A program made the position numbers and the translations under genes. A stretch of 64,000 nt of DNA from contig NZ_LR217700.1 in the NCBI RefSeq assembly GCF_900698895.1, forward strand, positions 124,001 to 188,000, written 5' to 3'. How positions within the stretch are numbered: the first letter of the stretch is position 1; every line of letters begins with the position of its first letter. The notes under the pieces were generated by a model. The model was not told where the DNA came from. It did no database searches and saw only the letters and a program-made list of their open reading frames with translations. This document shows, piece by piece, positions 10,223 through 19,848 of this stretch. The DNA comes from Buchnera aphidicola (Cinara curtihirsuta) (lineage in GTDB: Bacteria > Pseudomonadota > Gammaproteobacteria > Enterobacterales > Enterobacteriaceae).

Positions 10223-11437
10223 ATGAAAAAAGAATTAATTTTAGTTCTGAATTGTGGAAGTTCTTCAGTTAAATTTTCTATTATTGATCCTATTAAAGAA
10301 GTTACTTATATTGATGGAATAGTAGAAACTATAAATAGTGTTACATCTTTAATAATAAATAATTTTATAAAAAATAAAAAATTATTTAAAAAATTTGATA
10401 AAGTAGAATCATATAAAAAGTTAATTATATTAATTTTTGATATATTGATTAATCAATATAAAAATTATTTAAATAATGTGGTTGGTATTGGTCATAGAGT
10501 TGTTCATGGTGGAAGGTATTTAAAAAAATCTATGATTATTAATTCTTCAGTTTTATCAAAAATTCAAGAATCATCTATTTTTGCTCCTTTGCATAACCCT
10601 TTTCATTTGCTAGCTATTAATATAGCATTAAAAAAAATATTAAAATTAAAAAATTTTAATGTAGCAGTTTTTGATACTGCATTTCATCATACTTTACCTA
10701 AAGAATCATTTTTATATGCTATCCCTTATCATTTTTATACTGATTATTCTATTCGTAGATACGGCGCTCATGGAATTAATCATTTTTATATAACCAAAAA
10801 ATCTTCTATTTTTTTAAAAAAACCTATTTTTAAATTAAATATTATTAGTTGTCATTTAGGTAGTGGCTCTTCTATTACTGCTATAGTAAATGGTAAATCA
10901 ATAGATACATCTATGGGTTTAACTCCATTGGAAGGACTAGTTATGGGGACTCGATGTGGAGATATTGATCCATCTATTATTTTTTACATGGTTAAAGAAT
11001 TAGGAATGTCTATTGATAAAGTACAAAAAATATTAACTGAAAATTCAGGAGTATTAGGAATTAGTTCTATTTCTAATGATTTTAGAAAATTAGAAGAAAA
11101 ATATAATATTAATAAAAAAGCTAAATTATCAATTGATATATTTTGTCGTCGTATTTCTAAATATATTTGTGGGTATTCTTCATTAATGTATGGACGATTA
11201 GATGCTATTGTATTTACAGGTGGAATTGGAGAAAATTCTAGTTTAATTCGTTATAAAATAATAGATAAATTATCTTTAATAGGTTGTTTTTTAGATCTAG
11301 ATAAGAATTTAGAAAATAATAAAAAAATTATGTTTATAAATTCTATTAAAAGTATACCTATACTAGTTATACCGGCTAATGAAAATCAAATTATAGCTAA
11401 AGAAACTTACGATTTAGTAAAAAAATCAATTTTATAA
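10223..11437 (+). CDS. ackA: Acetate kinase
   Basis: Converts acetyl phosphate and ADP to acetate and ATP, the second step of the Pta-AckA pathway. 404 residues (400 in E. coli). Motifs: LVLNCGSSSVKFSIID (residues 6-21), HRVVHGG (about 94-100), the catalytic-site FDTAFHHTLP (about 152-161), SCHLGSGSSITAI (about 213-225) and FTGGIGENSSLIR near residue 335. It precedes pta on the same strand, with an AT hairpin between them at 11451-11474. AAGAGAT lies just before the ATG. Confidence 0.97.
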   Translation: MKKELILVLNCGSSSVKFSIIDPIKEVTYIDGIVETINSVTSLIINNFIKNKKLFKKFDKVESYKKLIILIFDILINQYKNYLNNVVGIGHRVVHGGRYLKKSMIINSSVLSKIQESSIFAPLHNPFHLLAINIALKKILKLKNFNVAVFDTAFHHTLPKESFLYAIPYHFYTDYSIRRYGAHGINHFYITKKSSIFLKKPIFKLNIISCHLGSGSSITAIVNGKSIDTSMGLTPLEGLVMGTRCGDIDPSIIFYMVKELGMSIDKVQKILTENSGVLGISSISNDFRKLEEKYNINKKAKLSIDIFCRRISKYICGYSSLMYGRLDAIVFTGGIGENSSLIRYKIIDKLSLIGCFLDLDKNLENNKKIMFINSIKSIPILVIPANENQIIAKETYDLVKKSIL

Positions 11438-11450
11438 AAACAGAATATTA

Positions 11451-11474
11451 AAATTATTTTTTTAAAAATAATTT
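11451..11474 (+). terminator. AT-only hairpin after ackA
   Basis: Inverted repeat with arms AAATTATTTTT (11451-11461) and AAAAATAATTT (11464-11474), followed directly by a run of T (through 11478). It lies 13 bases after the ackA stop and before pta, so it may act as a terminator or attenuate transcription into pta. The stem contains no G or C, so strength is uncertain. Confidence 0.4.
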
Positions 11475-11526
11475 TTTTATATTATAAATCAGTATTTTTT
11501 TAAACCTTATTTTTAATAAATATTTT

Positions 11527-12513
11527 ATGAAAAATTATTCAGAAAATTTTAAATTGTTTTTACAAAAAAAAGCTAGTTCAAATATCAAAAAAATTATTTT
11601 TCCAGAAGGTAATAATATTAAAATTATTAAATCTGCGTCTATAAGTAGTAAACTAAAAATAGCAAAGTGTATTTTATTAGGAAATAAAAAATATATTAAA
11701 GATACAGCAATACAAAATAATTTTTTTTTACATGAAAACATTAAGATAATTAATCCAGATAAAATTAGAAAATGTTATGTTGATCAATTATTTAAATTAA
11801 GAAAAGATAAAGGAGTTACTAGTCATAAAGATGCTTGTCGTTTACTAGATAGTAATATTATTTTATCTCTTATGATGCTTCATCAAGGTGATGTAGATGG
11901 TGTAGTAGCGGGAATTTCACATTCAACAGCTGATATTATTAGACCTACTTTTCAATTAATACAAAATAATTGTAGAGATCCATTTGTTTCTTCAGTTTTT
12001 TTAATGTTATTCCCAAAAAAAGTATTAGTATATGGTGACTGTGCAGTTAATCGATATCCAGATTCAAAAATGTTAGCTAAAATTGCAATACAATCTTCAT
12101 ATACAGCAGATTCTCTTGGTATTAAACCTAAAGTAGCTATGCTTTCATACTCTACTGGTATTTCAGGATCAGGTATTTCTGTAGATAAAATAAAAGATTC
12201 TATAGATATAGCAAAAAGTATTTATCCTGAATTATTAATTGATGGTCCTATTCAATATGATGCCGCTGTTTCTAAAAAAATAGCACGTATCAAATTACCA
12301 CATTCAAAAGTAGCAGGTAAAGCTACAGTATTAATTTTTCCAGATTTAAATTCTGGAAATATTACATATAAGGCAGTGCAGAGATCATCAGGAATTATAT
12401 CTATTGGTCCTATTTTACAGGGTTTATGTAAACCGGTTAATGATTTATCAAGAGGTGCGACAGTAGATGATATCATTTATACTACCGCTATGACTGCTAT
12501 TCAGTCTTTTTAG
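11527..12513 (+). CDS. pta: Phosphate acetyltransferase, catalytic domain only
   Basis: Interconverts acetyl-CoA and acetyl phosphate. 328 residues, matching only the C-terminal PTA/PTB catalytic domain of the long enterobacterial Pta (714 residues): KKIIFPEGNN near residue 22, DACRLLD, GVVAGISHSTADIIRPTFQL, VYGDCAVNRYPDS, AMLSYSTGISGSG, DGPIQYDAAVSKKIA and ISIGPILQGLCKPVNDLSRGA are colinear with it. The N-terminal P-loop (CobQ-like) and DRTGG domains are gone: only 89 bases separate this start from ackA. Many bacteria use single-domain Pta enzymes, so activity is plausible. No strong ribosome site precedes the ATG. Confidence 0.95.
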   Translation: MKNYSENFKLFLQKKASSNIKKIIFPEGNNIKIIKSASISSKLKIAKCILLGNKKYIKDTAIQNNFFLHENIKIINPDKIRKCYVDQLFKLRKDKGVTSHKDACRLLDSNIILSLMMLHQGDVDGVVAGISHSTADIIRPTFQLIQNNCRDPFVSSVFLMLFPKKVLVYGDCAVNRYPDSKMLAKIAIQSSYTADSLGIKPKVAMLSYSTGISGSGISVDKIKDSIDIAKSIYPELLIDGPIQYDAAVSKKIARIKLPHSKVAGKATVLIFPDLNSGNITYKAVQRSSGIISIGPILQGLCKPVNDLSRGATVDDIIYTTAMTAIQSF

Positions 12514-12571
12514 AATATTTTAAATGACATTATAGCAATTCAAAATATATATAATAATGATTTATTTTCTG

Positions 12572-12618
12572 TAAAATTACTATAATAAATAATTTTTTTA
12601 TTTAATATAGTAATTTTA
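12572..12618. terminator. Hairpin between convergent pta and gyrA
   Basis: Perfect 12-bp inverted repeat, AAAATTACTATA (12573-12584) and TATAGTAATTTT (12606-12617), extendable by one pair, with a 21-base loop. The right arm overlaps the gyrA stop codon. Placement between converging genes suggests a shared terminator. Confidence 0.5.
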
Positions 12619-15117
12619 TGATTTTAAAGAATCATATGATAATTTTTGTAAACCAACTACTTTTTCTTTTTTAGTTGTTCTGATTAATATAACTCCTTGT
12701 GTGTTTCTTTTTAAGATTGCTATTTCAGAAACTCTAATTCTGACAAGAGTTCCGGCATTCGTTATCATCATTATTTGATTATTTTGATTAACCTGTATAG
12801 CTCCTATTACTACTCCATTTTTTTGGGTAACTCGAATTGAGATAACACCTTTAGTAGCGCGAGATTTAATGGGAAATTGATTTATTTTTGTTCTTTTCCC
12901 ATATCCATTTTCAGTTACTATTAGTATATCATCTTTTTTATTTGGAACTAATAAAGATACTAATCGATCATTATTAATAATTTTAATTCCACATATACCA
13001 GAAGCAGTACGTCCCATTTTTCTTATGTTTTTTTCAGAAAACTGAACTACTTTTCCTTTAGAGGTAAATATTAATATATTATTTTCTCCGTTAGTTAATG
13101 AAACTCCGATTAGCTCATCATGTTTTCGTAAATTAATTGCAATAATTCCTGAATTCCTTGGTTTTTGAAATTGATTTAGTGGTGTTTTTTTTACAAAACC
13201 TAATGCTGTAGCCATAAATATATTTATGGATGATTTATATTGAGAAATAGGTAAAATTGCAGTAATTCTTTCTTTTTGCATAAGAGGTAATAAATTAATA
13301 ATTGGACGTCCTCGTGCATGTCTGCTAGTTTCAGGTAATTGATATACTTTCATCCAGTATAATATACCTCTACTAGAGAAACATAGAATTGTATCGTGTG
13401 AGTTTGCTACTAATAAATTTGCTATATGATCTTCTTCTTTAGTTTTAGCTGCTGATTTTCCTTTTCCTCCTCTTCTTTGTGCGTTATAATCGGAAATTGG
13501 TTGATATTTTACATACCCTGAATATGATAATGTTACTACTACGCTTTCTTTTACTATTATATCTTCCATATTAATTTCTGATACTTTTTTGATTATTTTA
13601 GTTTTTCTATAGTCTGAAAATTGTTTTTTTATTTTTATTAATTCATTTTTAATAATAATTTTTAATTCTTTTGAATGAGAAAGTATTTTTTTTAAAAATA
13701 AATTTTTTTTATTTAAATCTCTATTTTCCTGACAAATTTTATTTTTTTCTAAGCTAGTAAGCTTATTTAGTTTAATATTTAAAATAGCATGTGCTTGTTT
13801 TTTACTAAAATTAAAATTTGTATAATTTTTTTTTAAACTATTTTTAACTTTTATAGTAGTTTTTCTTTTCCAGTGAATTTTTTTTAGATTTTTTATTGCA
13901 TTTTTATTATTATGTGAACTTTTTATAACTTCAATAATCTTATCAATATTATCTAATGCTACAGAAAATCCTTCTAAAAGATGTATTCTTTTTGTATATT
14001 TTTTTAATTTAAATGCATATTTTCTAGTAATAATATTTTTTCTATGTTTAATAAATTCATTTATTATATTTTTTAAACTCATTTTTTTTGGTTGTCCAGA
14101 TGATGATAACGCCACCATATTGATACCAAAAGATGTTTGTAAAGATGTTAGTGTATATAATTGATTAAGAACAACTTTAGTAATAAAATCTTTTTTTATT
14201 TCAATTACTATTCTCATACCATCTTTATCTGACTCATCTCGTATATTTGAGATACCATTAATTTTTTTTTCTTTTACTAAAATAGCTATTTTTTCAATTA
14301 ATTTTGATTTATTAACTTGATAAGGTAATTCGTAGATAACAAGTGATTCTTTTTTGTTTTTTTGATTTATTTCTATCGAATATCTAGATCTAATTGATAT
14401 TTTTCCTTTTCCTGTACGATAAGCTTCTTGAATACCAATCTTTCCGTAGATTATACCTGCTGTAGGAAAATCTGGACCTGGTATGTATTTCATAAGTTTT
14501 TTTAAAGAAATATCTGGATTATCTAAATATGCTATACATCCATTAATTACTTCTTTTAAATTATGCGGAGGAATATTTGTAGCCATACCTACAGCAATTC
14601 CAGAAGAACCATTAATTAATAAATTAGGAATTTTAGTAGGTAAAATTTCTGGTATTTTTTCTGTTCCATCATAATTTAAAACAAAATTTATTGTATTTTT
14701 TTTTAAATCACTTAACATTTCATGCGCTATTTTAGACATACGTATTTCAGTATATCTCATAGCAGCAGCAGAATCTCCGTCAATAGATCCAAAATTACCC
14801 TGCCCATCAATTAGCGTATATCTTAAAGAAAATGGTTGAGCCATTCGTACAATGGCATCATATACTGCAGAATCGCCATGAGGGTGATATTTTCCTATTA
14901 CATCTCCTACAATTCTAGCAGATTTTTTATAAGGTTTGTTCCATTTATTGCCTAATATATTCATAGCAAACAATATTCTTCGGTGAACTGGTTTTAATCC
15001 ATCTCTTACATCAGGTAAAGCTCGGCCTATTATTACAGACATAGCATAATCAAGATAAGATCTCTTTAACTCTTTTTCAATACTGACCTGTTTGATTTCT
15101 AGAGCAATGTCTTTCAT
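12616..15117 (-). CDS. gyrA: DNA gyrase subunit A
   Basis: Breakage-reunion subunit of DNA gyrase, which introduces negative supercoils with GyrB. 833 residues against 875 in E. coli; the difference is mostly the missing acidic tail. The N-terminal 130 residues are colinear with E. coli: catalytic Tyr in [10 protein letters not shown] (about 122) and the quinolone-resistance region [18 protein letters not shown] with Ser83 and Asp87 unchanged. The coiled-coil middle is lysine-rich and diverged. The C-terminal beta-pinwheel with the GyrA box QRRGGKGK is present (about residue 560). Minus strand, converging with pta. Confidence 0.97.
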   Translation of the reverse strand: MKDIALEIKQVSIEKELKRSYLDYAMSVIIGRALPDVRDGLKPVHRRILFAMNILGNKWNKPYKKSARIVGDVIGKYHPHGDSAVYDAIVRMAQPFSLRYTLIDGQGNFGSIDGDSAAAMRYTEIRMSKIAHEMLSDLKKNTINFVLNYDGTEKIPEILPTKIPNLLINGSSGIAVGMATNIPPHNLKEVINGCIAYLDNPDISLKKLMKYIPGPDFPTAGIIYGKIGIQEAYRTGKGKISIRSRYSIEINQKNKKESLVIYELPYQVNKSKLIEKIAILVKEKKINGISNIRDESDKDGMRIVIEIKKDFITKVVLNQLYTLTSLQTSFGINMVALSSSGQPKKMSLKNIINEFIKHRKNIITRKYAFKLKKYTKRIHLLEGFSVALDNIDKIIEVIKSSHNNKNAIKNLKKIHWKRKTTIKVKNSLKKNYTNFNFSKKQAHAILNIKLNKLTSLEKNKICQENRDLNKKNLFLKKILSHSKELKIIIKNELIKIKKQFSDYRKTKIIKKVSEINMEDIIVKESVVVTLSYSGYVKYQPISDYNAQRRGGKGKSAAKTKEEDHIANLLVANSHDTILCFSSRGILYWMKVYQLPETSRHARGRPIINLLPLMQKERITAILPISQYKSSINIFMATALGFVKKTPLNQFQKPRNSGIIAINLRKHDELIGVSLTNGENNILIFTSKGKVVQFSEKNIRKMGRTASGICGIKIINNDRLVSLLVPNKKDDILIVTENGYGKRTKINQFPIKSRATKGVISIRVTQKNGVVIGAIQVNQNNQIMMITNAGTLVRIRVSEIAILKRNTQGVILIRTTKKEKVVGLQKLSYDSLKS

Positions 15118-15421
15118 AGATTTGTTATCTCAATGATATAATTTTATATTTAATATTTATTATTTAAATCATATTTTATGATTTAATAATTAGTTTTTTT
15201 ATGTTTTTATTAATAAAATAGATAGTTTTATTTATTTAATATATAAATCAATATTAATTATTTGTGATTTTTTTATATTTTTTTATATATGTAAATATAT
15301 ATAATGATAGATAGTAATCATTATATATATTATAATTTTTTTTATTTTAAACGAAATAAATATTTTTAGTTCAATATAGTATAAATTATATGTATTTTTT
15401 AAAATATATTTTTATAAAATA
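15118..15421. other. gyrA-ahpC intergenic region with a 14-bp hairpin
   Basis: About 304 bases upstream of gyrA and downstream of ahpC (both minus strand). It contains a perfect 14-bp inverted repeat, arms at 15295-15308 and 15317-15330, with an 8-base loop, about 90 bases past the ahpC stop. On the minus strand no U tract follows, so it may be a weak terminator or a transcript-end stabiliser. The gyrA promoter must lie here but I cannot place it reliably. Confidence 0.45.
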
Positions 15422-16024
15422 TTATATTTTATGAAAATTTTTAGATAAATATTTATTTATTCCTTTTGATGTTGCTTGAATTGTATCTTTCCCCGGAGTC
15501 CAGTTTGCTGGACAAACTTCACCAAATTTTTCATAAACTTGAAGTGCGTCAATTATTCGTATTATTTCTTTGATGTTACGCCCGATTGGAAGATCATTAA
15601 TAGATTGATGTCTAATAATATTATTATTATCTATTAAGAATGATGCTCTTAATGCTATTTTTAATTCGTGATGTTCTATACCATATGATTTTTGTATACT
15701 TCTTTTTATATCTGATATCATAGGAAATTTTATTAAACCAATTCCGCCTGAGTCTGGTAATGTATTTCTCCATGCATTGTGTACATATACTGAATCAATA
15801 GATACGCCTATAATACATACTTCTCTATTTTTAAATTCATTATATAAATTATTAAATGCTATTAATTCCGACGGACATACAAAAGTAAAATCCATAGGCC
15901 AAAAAAATAAAATAGTTTTTTTTCCTTTTGAATATTCTTTGAGATTAAAATTATTAATTATTTGACCGTTTGGTAAAACAGCAGGCGCGATAAAATTAGG
16001 AGCTTGTTGAGATACTAAAACCAT
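15422..16024 (-). CDS. ahpC: 2-Cys peroxiredoxin (AhpC/TSA family)
   Basis: Thiol peroxidase that reduces hydrogen peroxide and organic peroxides. 200 residues, typical for the family. Peroxidatic Cys in MDFTFVCPSELIAF (about residue 50), resolving Cys in GEVCPANWTPG (about 170). The ending resembles the eukaryote-like TSA/AhpC class that Buchnera annotations call tsaA. The start is preceded by GAGGT. AhpF is not in the window, so the electron donor is unknown. Single gene between gyrA and ung. Confidence 0.95.
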   Translation of the reverse strand: MVLVSQQAPNFIAPAVLPNGQIINNFNLKEYSKGKKTILFFWPMDFTFVCPSELIAFNNLYNEFKNREVCIIGVSIDSVYVHNAWRNTLPDSGGIGLIKFPMISDIKRSIQKSYGIEHHELKIALRASFLIDNNNIIRHQSINDLPIGRNIKEIIRIIDALQVYEKFGEVCPANWTPGKDTIQATSKGINKYLSKNFHKI

Positions 16025-16279
16025 ATTTATTTTTACCTCGATTAAATGGAATAAAATTATATTTATAATTAAGTATTCATAATTTATTTATGATATATTA
16101 TATTATATCATATTTTTTATTATTATATTTTTATTTAAAAAAATGTTTTTTTTGATTTAAATTTTTATTTAATAATTAAATAAAATTATTTTTTATATGA
16201 CAATATATTTAAATTAATTTTATTTTTAATTATGAAAATAGTAATTTTTGTTTTTTAATATTAATGAAGGTATAATATA

Positions 16280-16963
16280 ATGGAAATTAATAAGAATATT
16301 TCATGGTCTAATTTATTTTCTATAGAAAAAAAAAAAAAATATTTTATTAATTTATTTAATGAAATTGAAAATATACAAAAATATACTGCAGTTTATCCTC
16401 CCAAGAAAATGATTTTTAATGCCTTTTTACTTACACCCTTATCAAATGTTAAAGTTGTAATTTTAGGTCAAGATCCTTATTGTCATGCAGGTCAAGCTCA
16501 TGGATTATCATTTTCTGTTCCTAATAAAATTTTAACTCCACCTTCTTTAAAAAATATTTTTAAAGAATTACAAAATGATTTTTTATTTTATAAAAATAAA
16601 ATGTTTAATTGTTTGGAACCTTGGGCAAAACAAGGAGTTTTATTATTAAACTCAATATTAACTGTTTCAGATAGTGCTCCTGGTTCTCACAGGAGAATAG
16701 GATGGGAAATTTTTACTAATCAAGTAATTAAATTCATTAATCACTTTTGTACAGGGGTAGTATTTTTGCTGTGGGGGTCTTTTTCTTTTTCTAAATATAA
16801 TCTTATTAATCAAAAAAAACATTTTATATTAAAAGCCCCGCATCCATCTCCATTATCATGTTTTCGAGGTTTTTTTGGATGCAGACATTTTTCAAAAACA
16901 AATAAATTATTAAAATATAAAAAAAAACAACCAATTAATTGGTTTAAAAATATGATATATTAA
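16280..16963 (+). CDS. ung: Uracil-DNA glycosylase
   Basis: Removes uracil from DNA, the first step of base excision repair. 227 residues, the family norm (229 in E. coli). The water-activating motif reads GQDPYCHAGQAHGLSFSV: the catalytic Asp and Tyr are present but the usual GQDPYH has Cys in place of His. The second motif APHPSPLS with catalytic His is intact near residue 193. AAGG lies about 12 bases before the ATG. An A14 run (16326-16339) lies in frame near codon 17. It converges on grpE. Confidence 0.96.
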   Translation: MEINKNISWSNLFSIEKKKKYFINLFNEIENIQKYTAVYPPKKMIFNAFLLTPLSNVKVVILGQDPYCHAGQAHGLSFSVPNKILTPPSLKNIFKELQNDFLFYKNKMFNCLEPWAKQGVLLLNSILTVSDSAPGSHRRIGWEIFTNQVIKFINHFCTGVVFLLWGSFSFSKYNLINQKKHFILKAPHPSPLSCFRGFFGCRHFSKTNKLLKYKKKQPINWFKNMIY

Positions 16964-16966
16964 ATT

Positions 16967-16997
16967 ATCTATTTTTTATATATAGATTTTTAATTTT
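16967..16997 (+). terminator. Weak hairpin after ung
   Basis: A 6-bp inverted repeat (ATCTAT at 16967-16972 and ATAGAT at 16982-16987), followed by TTTTAATTTT, in the 47-base gap between convergent ung and grpE. A possible terminator for ung; weak because the stem is short. Confidence 0.35.
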
Positions 16998-17010
16998 GTA
17001 TATATATATT

Positions 17011-17550
17011 TTATATTTTAACGGTTGCTTTATTAATAATTTGATCTTTAAAAATATATCCATTTTTTTTAATATTTTTAATAGTTGCATTATTTAATAG
17101 ATTATTATCTATATTTTTTTCTTTTAACTTATGTATTTTAGGATTAAATATCACATTTACTTGATCTATCTTTTTTATACGCCATATTTTTAAATTCTTT
17201 TCAAATATATTTTTTGTTAATTGTATACCTTCTATTATTGTATTTTGTGTTAAATTTGAATTTTTAGATATTTTTATTAATTTATCAATTTTATTGATAA
17301 TAGGAACAATAGATTTTAAAAATTTTTTAATTTGATTATTTTTAATTAAAGTAATTTCTTGTTTATTGTTTTTTTTTATATTATCTATATCAGCATAATA
17401 TCTTAATTCTATATCTTTTTTTTTTTTTATTAAAGAAGAAATTTTTTCTTCTATTTTTTTAAATTTTTTTGTTTTTTTTTCTTGTTTTTTATCTTTAATA
17501 TTGCTTTCTATTTCTTTATTTTTATAATCTTGAATTTTTTTTTTTTGCAT
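17011..17550 (-). CDS. grpE: Nucleotide exchange factor GrpE
   Basis: Co-chaperone that releases ADP from DnaK. The first ~75 residues are almost all Lys, Glu, Asp and Asn, consistent with the long coiled coil. The C-terminal beta domain keeps the family pattern: VNVIFNPKIHKL (family FNPxxH) and NGYIFKDQIINKATVKI at the end. I chose the ATG at 17550 because GGAG sits six bases before it; a TTG four codons upstream would place that GGAG inside the gene. That gives 179 residues (197 in E. coli). A12 (17535-17546) and A13 (17416-17428) tracts lie in frame. Strongly diverged but intact. Confidence 0.9.
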   Translation of the reverse strand: MQKKKIQDYKNKEIESNIKDKKQEKKTKKFKKIEEKISSLIKKKKDIELRYYADIDNIKKNNKQEITLIKNNQIKKFLKSIVPIINKIDKLIKISKNSNLTQNTIIEGIQLTKNIFEKNLKIWRIKKIDQVNVIFNPKIHKLKEKNIDNNLLNNATIKNIKKNGYIFKDQIINKATVKI

Positions 17551-17737
17551 TTTTTTCTCCAATAAATTGTTTTAATTAAAAAAATAATTAAATTTAATTA
17601 TTTTCTTTAAATGAAATAATAAAAAAATTTAAATTATCAAAATAATTTTTTATTGAAAAAATATATAAATAATTATATTTTATTTATATTTTTTTTCATG
17701 TGATATATATTTAATTGAATTTTTTGTTAGATATTTT
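17551..17737. other. grpE upstream region
   Basis: AT-rich gap between tmRNA and grpE (both minus strand). The GGAG ribosome site of grpE is at 17557-17560. I looked for a heat-shock promoter with a CTTGAA-type element and saw none. Confidence 0.4.
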
Positions 17738-18114
17738 TGGAGCTGGCGGGATTCGAACCCGCGTCCAAAATAACTGAGATTATTGCTCTACATGTTTAGT
17801 TTATTTTTATTTGTTAAATAATACTCAATAAACAAAGTATTATTTTTTATCTTGGCTTTAAATATCACTATATTCTTTCAAGATTAATTGCATATAGCTA
17901 TCTCTTTTTATATAACCTTTCAAAATATATCTATTCTTTTTAAAAGAGAAGAAAAAAAAGATTAGAAAGAAAGGGCTTTATCTAGTTTTTTAAGCTGCTA
18001 AAGCGTAAGTTTTATTTTTTGCTTTTATTTTAAATTGGTTTTTTATCGAGGCAAACCAACCCTCGACATGCAACAAAAATTTTTGTATATTTTGTCAAAT
18101 CCATAATCAGCCCC
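17738..18114 (-). ncRNA. ssrA: Transfer-messenger RNA (tmRNA)
   Basis: Rescues stalled ribosomes by trans-translation. Reading the minus strand, the 5' end GGGGCTGATT (from 18114) pairs with AGCTCC at the 3' end to form the tRNA-like acceptor; the T-arm reads CGCGGGTTCGAATCCCGCC (17743-17761). The tag reading frame at 18022-17990 starts with resume codon GCA and encodes AKNKTYALAA followed by TAA, with the conserved YALAA degradation tail. About 377 nt plus CCA (363 nt in E. coli). The CCA end is not encoded: the discriminator A is followed by AAAA. A good sigma-70 promoter lies just upstream. Confidence 0.97.
17990..18022 (-). other. tmRNA tag peptide reading frame
   Basis: Resume codon GCA at 18022-18020 through stop TAA at 17992-17990. 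It encodes AKNKTYALAA. The LAA end is the signal for ClpXP/ClpAP-type proteases in enterobacteria; lysine-rich positions 2-5 differ from the E. coli tag ANDENYALAA. Confidence 0.9.
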
Positions 18115-18127
18115 ATATATAAATTAT

Positions 18128-18156
18128 ATTATAATAGATTTATTTGATTTAAACAA
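18128..18156 (-). promoter_or_regulatory. Sigma-70 promoter of ssrA
   Basis: On the minus strand TTGTTT (18156-18151), a 17-base spacer, then TATAAT (18133-18128). The -10 box ends 13 bases before the mature tmRNA 5' end, leaving room for a short leader to be removed by RNase P. Spacing and the perfect -10 box make this the clearest promoter in the window. Confidence 0.6.
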
Positions 18157-18289
18157 TATTATATATATATTTTTTTTTATTAATTTAAATTTTTGTTTTT
18201 GTTAACTTTTTTATTTTTATAAAATAAAAATATATTTTTTTTATTTTATTTTTTTTTATATATTATAACTTTAAAGAGTGATTTTAAAA

Positions 18290-18625
18290 ATGAAAGACAT
18301 TTTTAATAAAATAGAAAAACAGTTACAGAAAAATAGTATTATTATATATATGAAAGGGTCACCAGAGCATCCAAGTTGCGGTTTTTCAGCTCGAGCAGTA
18401 CGAGCATTATCATATTGTACTTCTAATTTTTTTTACGTTGATGTTTTACAAAATAATGATATTCGTATAGCTCTACCCAAATATTCAAAATGGCCTACTT
18501 TTCCTCAGTTATGGATTAATAAACGTTTGATTGGAGGGTGTGATATTATTTTAGAAATGTTTCGTAGTGGAGAATTATTAAAATTAGTTCAAAACTGTCA
18601 TGATAATATAAAACCTAGTATATAG
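18290..18625 (+). CDS. grxD: Monothiol glutaredoxin (Grx4 type)
   Basis: Monothiol glutaredoxin that carries and transfers [2Fe-2S] clusters using its CGFS site and glutathione. CGFS occurs in YMKGSPEHPSCGFSARAVRAL (about residues 20-38, read as YMKGSPEHPS then CGFSARAVRA), with WPTFPQLW and GGCDI further on, all as in E. coli GrxD (YdhD). I start at the ATG at 18290, giving 111 residues: AAAGAGTG lies about ten bases before it, and the upstream GTG at 18278 would overlap that ribosome site. Converges on rnt. Confidence 0.96.
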   Translation: MKDIFNKIEKQLQKNSIIIYMKGSPEHPSCGFSARAVRALSYCTSNFFYVDVLQNNDIRIALPKYSKWPTFPQLWINKRLIGGCDIILEMFRSGELLKLVQNCHDNIKPSI

Positions 18626-18655
18626 ATTTTCGATAATATTAAATATATTATATAT

Positions 18656-19321
18656 TTATATCTCATCATTTTTTTTTCGATGAGATATATTTGGCGGCCA
18701 ACCTCCAATTCTTTTCCATTTATTCACTATTTCACAAAAAAGACATGCTGTTTTCATAGTATCATATAAGGCGGAATGTGCTTGCATAGTATCAAATGAA
18801 ATTCCTGCAATTTTACATGCTTTTGCTAAAACAGTTTGTCCAAAAATTAAACCACTAAGTGTAGCAGTATCAAATATAGTAAATGGATGAAAAGGATTTT
18901 TTTTTGTTTTTATTCTTTTAGCAGCAGCCATTAAAAAATTATGATCGAAATTTGCATTATGCGCTACTAATATTCCTTTTTTACATTTATTAATACTAAT
19001 TTTTTTTTTTACTGATTTAAAGATATATTCTAATGCGTTTTTTTCACTAATCGCTCCTCTAAGAGGGTTAAATGGATCAATTTTATTAAATGCTACAGAT
19101 TTTGCTTTTATAATAGAACCTTGAAAAGGTGTAATGTGAAAATGCAAGGTATCGTCTATTTGTAACCAACCAAATTCATTCATTTTTAATGTTACAACAG
19201 CAATTTCTAATAAAGCATCTGTTTTTGCATGAAATCCTGCACTTTCTATATCTAGAACAACAGGATAAAATCCTCTAAATCGATTATTTAGAGTAACTCG
19301 TAAATTTTGCTTTATAGACAT
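18656..19321 (-). CDS. rnt: Ribonuclease T
   Basis: 3'-5' exoribonuclease of the DEDDh family that trims tRNA and other stable RNA ends. 221 residues (215 in E. coli) and strongly conserved: [12 protein letters not shown] with the metal-binding Asp and Glu (family DxE) near residue 23, [27 protein letters not shown] and the catalytic His region [16 protein letters not shown]. Sits convergent to grxD; its 5' side faces a long 527-base gap before pth. GAGATTTAT precedes the ATG. Confidence 0.97.
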   Translation of the reverse strand: MSIKQNLRVTLNNRFRGFYPVVLDIESAGFHAKTDALLEIAVVTLKMNEFGWLQIDDTLHFHITPFQGSIIKAKSVAFNKIDPFNPLRGAISEKNALEYIFKSVKKKISINKCKKGILVAHNANFDHNFLMAAAKRIKTKKNPFHPFTIFDTATLSGLIFGQTVLAKACKIAGISFDTMQAHSALYDTMKTACLFCEIVNKWKRIGGWPPNISHRKKNDEI

Positions 19322-19848
19322 ATAAATCTCAATTTTAGTATTTAGTATGATAAATTATTTTTTTAATATAAGATAATAATTATTTCTTTAAAATAAATTA
19401 ATATGTTTAAATAAAATAATTTTTTATATATATGTTATTATAATTTTATTTTTAATTTAATATTTATAATGTATATTAATATTATTATTGAGTATTAAAT
19501 TTTTTTGAAAATAGTAATATATATAGTTTATAATTTTATTTTTATGTTTGAAAATTAAAATTTTATATAAAAGAATAAATTTTATTTCTTTTAATTGAAA
19601 TTTATTTAATAAAAATATTAATTGTTATTTTTAATAAATAAAAGTTTATTTTTAATAAAAAATAAAAAGTGATTTTAAAATATTTTTTATTGCATATGTA
19701 ATTTATATTATCATAATATAAAAATTAATTATTTTTTATTTTATATAATTTGATAATTATATTATATATATAATATAATTTTTTTTGTTAATAAATTATA
19801 TAAATATTTTTTTTATTAATTAAAAACACATTTTAAAGTAGGTTTTTT
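19322..19848. other. rnt-pth divergent intergenic region
   Basis: 527 bases between divergently transcribed rnt and pth, very AT-rich, with no open frame, tRNA or clear hairpin that I could find. Promoters for both genes must be here. It may also be the remains of lost genes, but no residual coding sequence is recognisable. Confidence 0.4.

Noticed and set aside
17743-17761. tRNA gene suggested by the GGTTCGAATCC-like sequence
   Set aside because: It is the T-arm of tmRNA: the 5' GGGGCTGA end and the tag frame are present, and no anticodon arm fits a tRNA.
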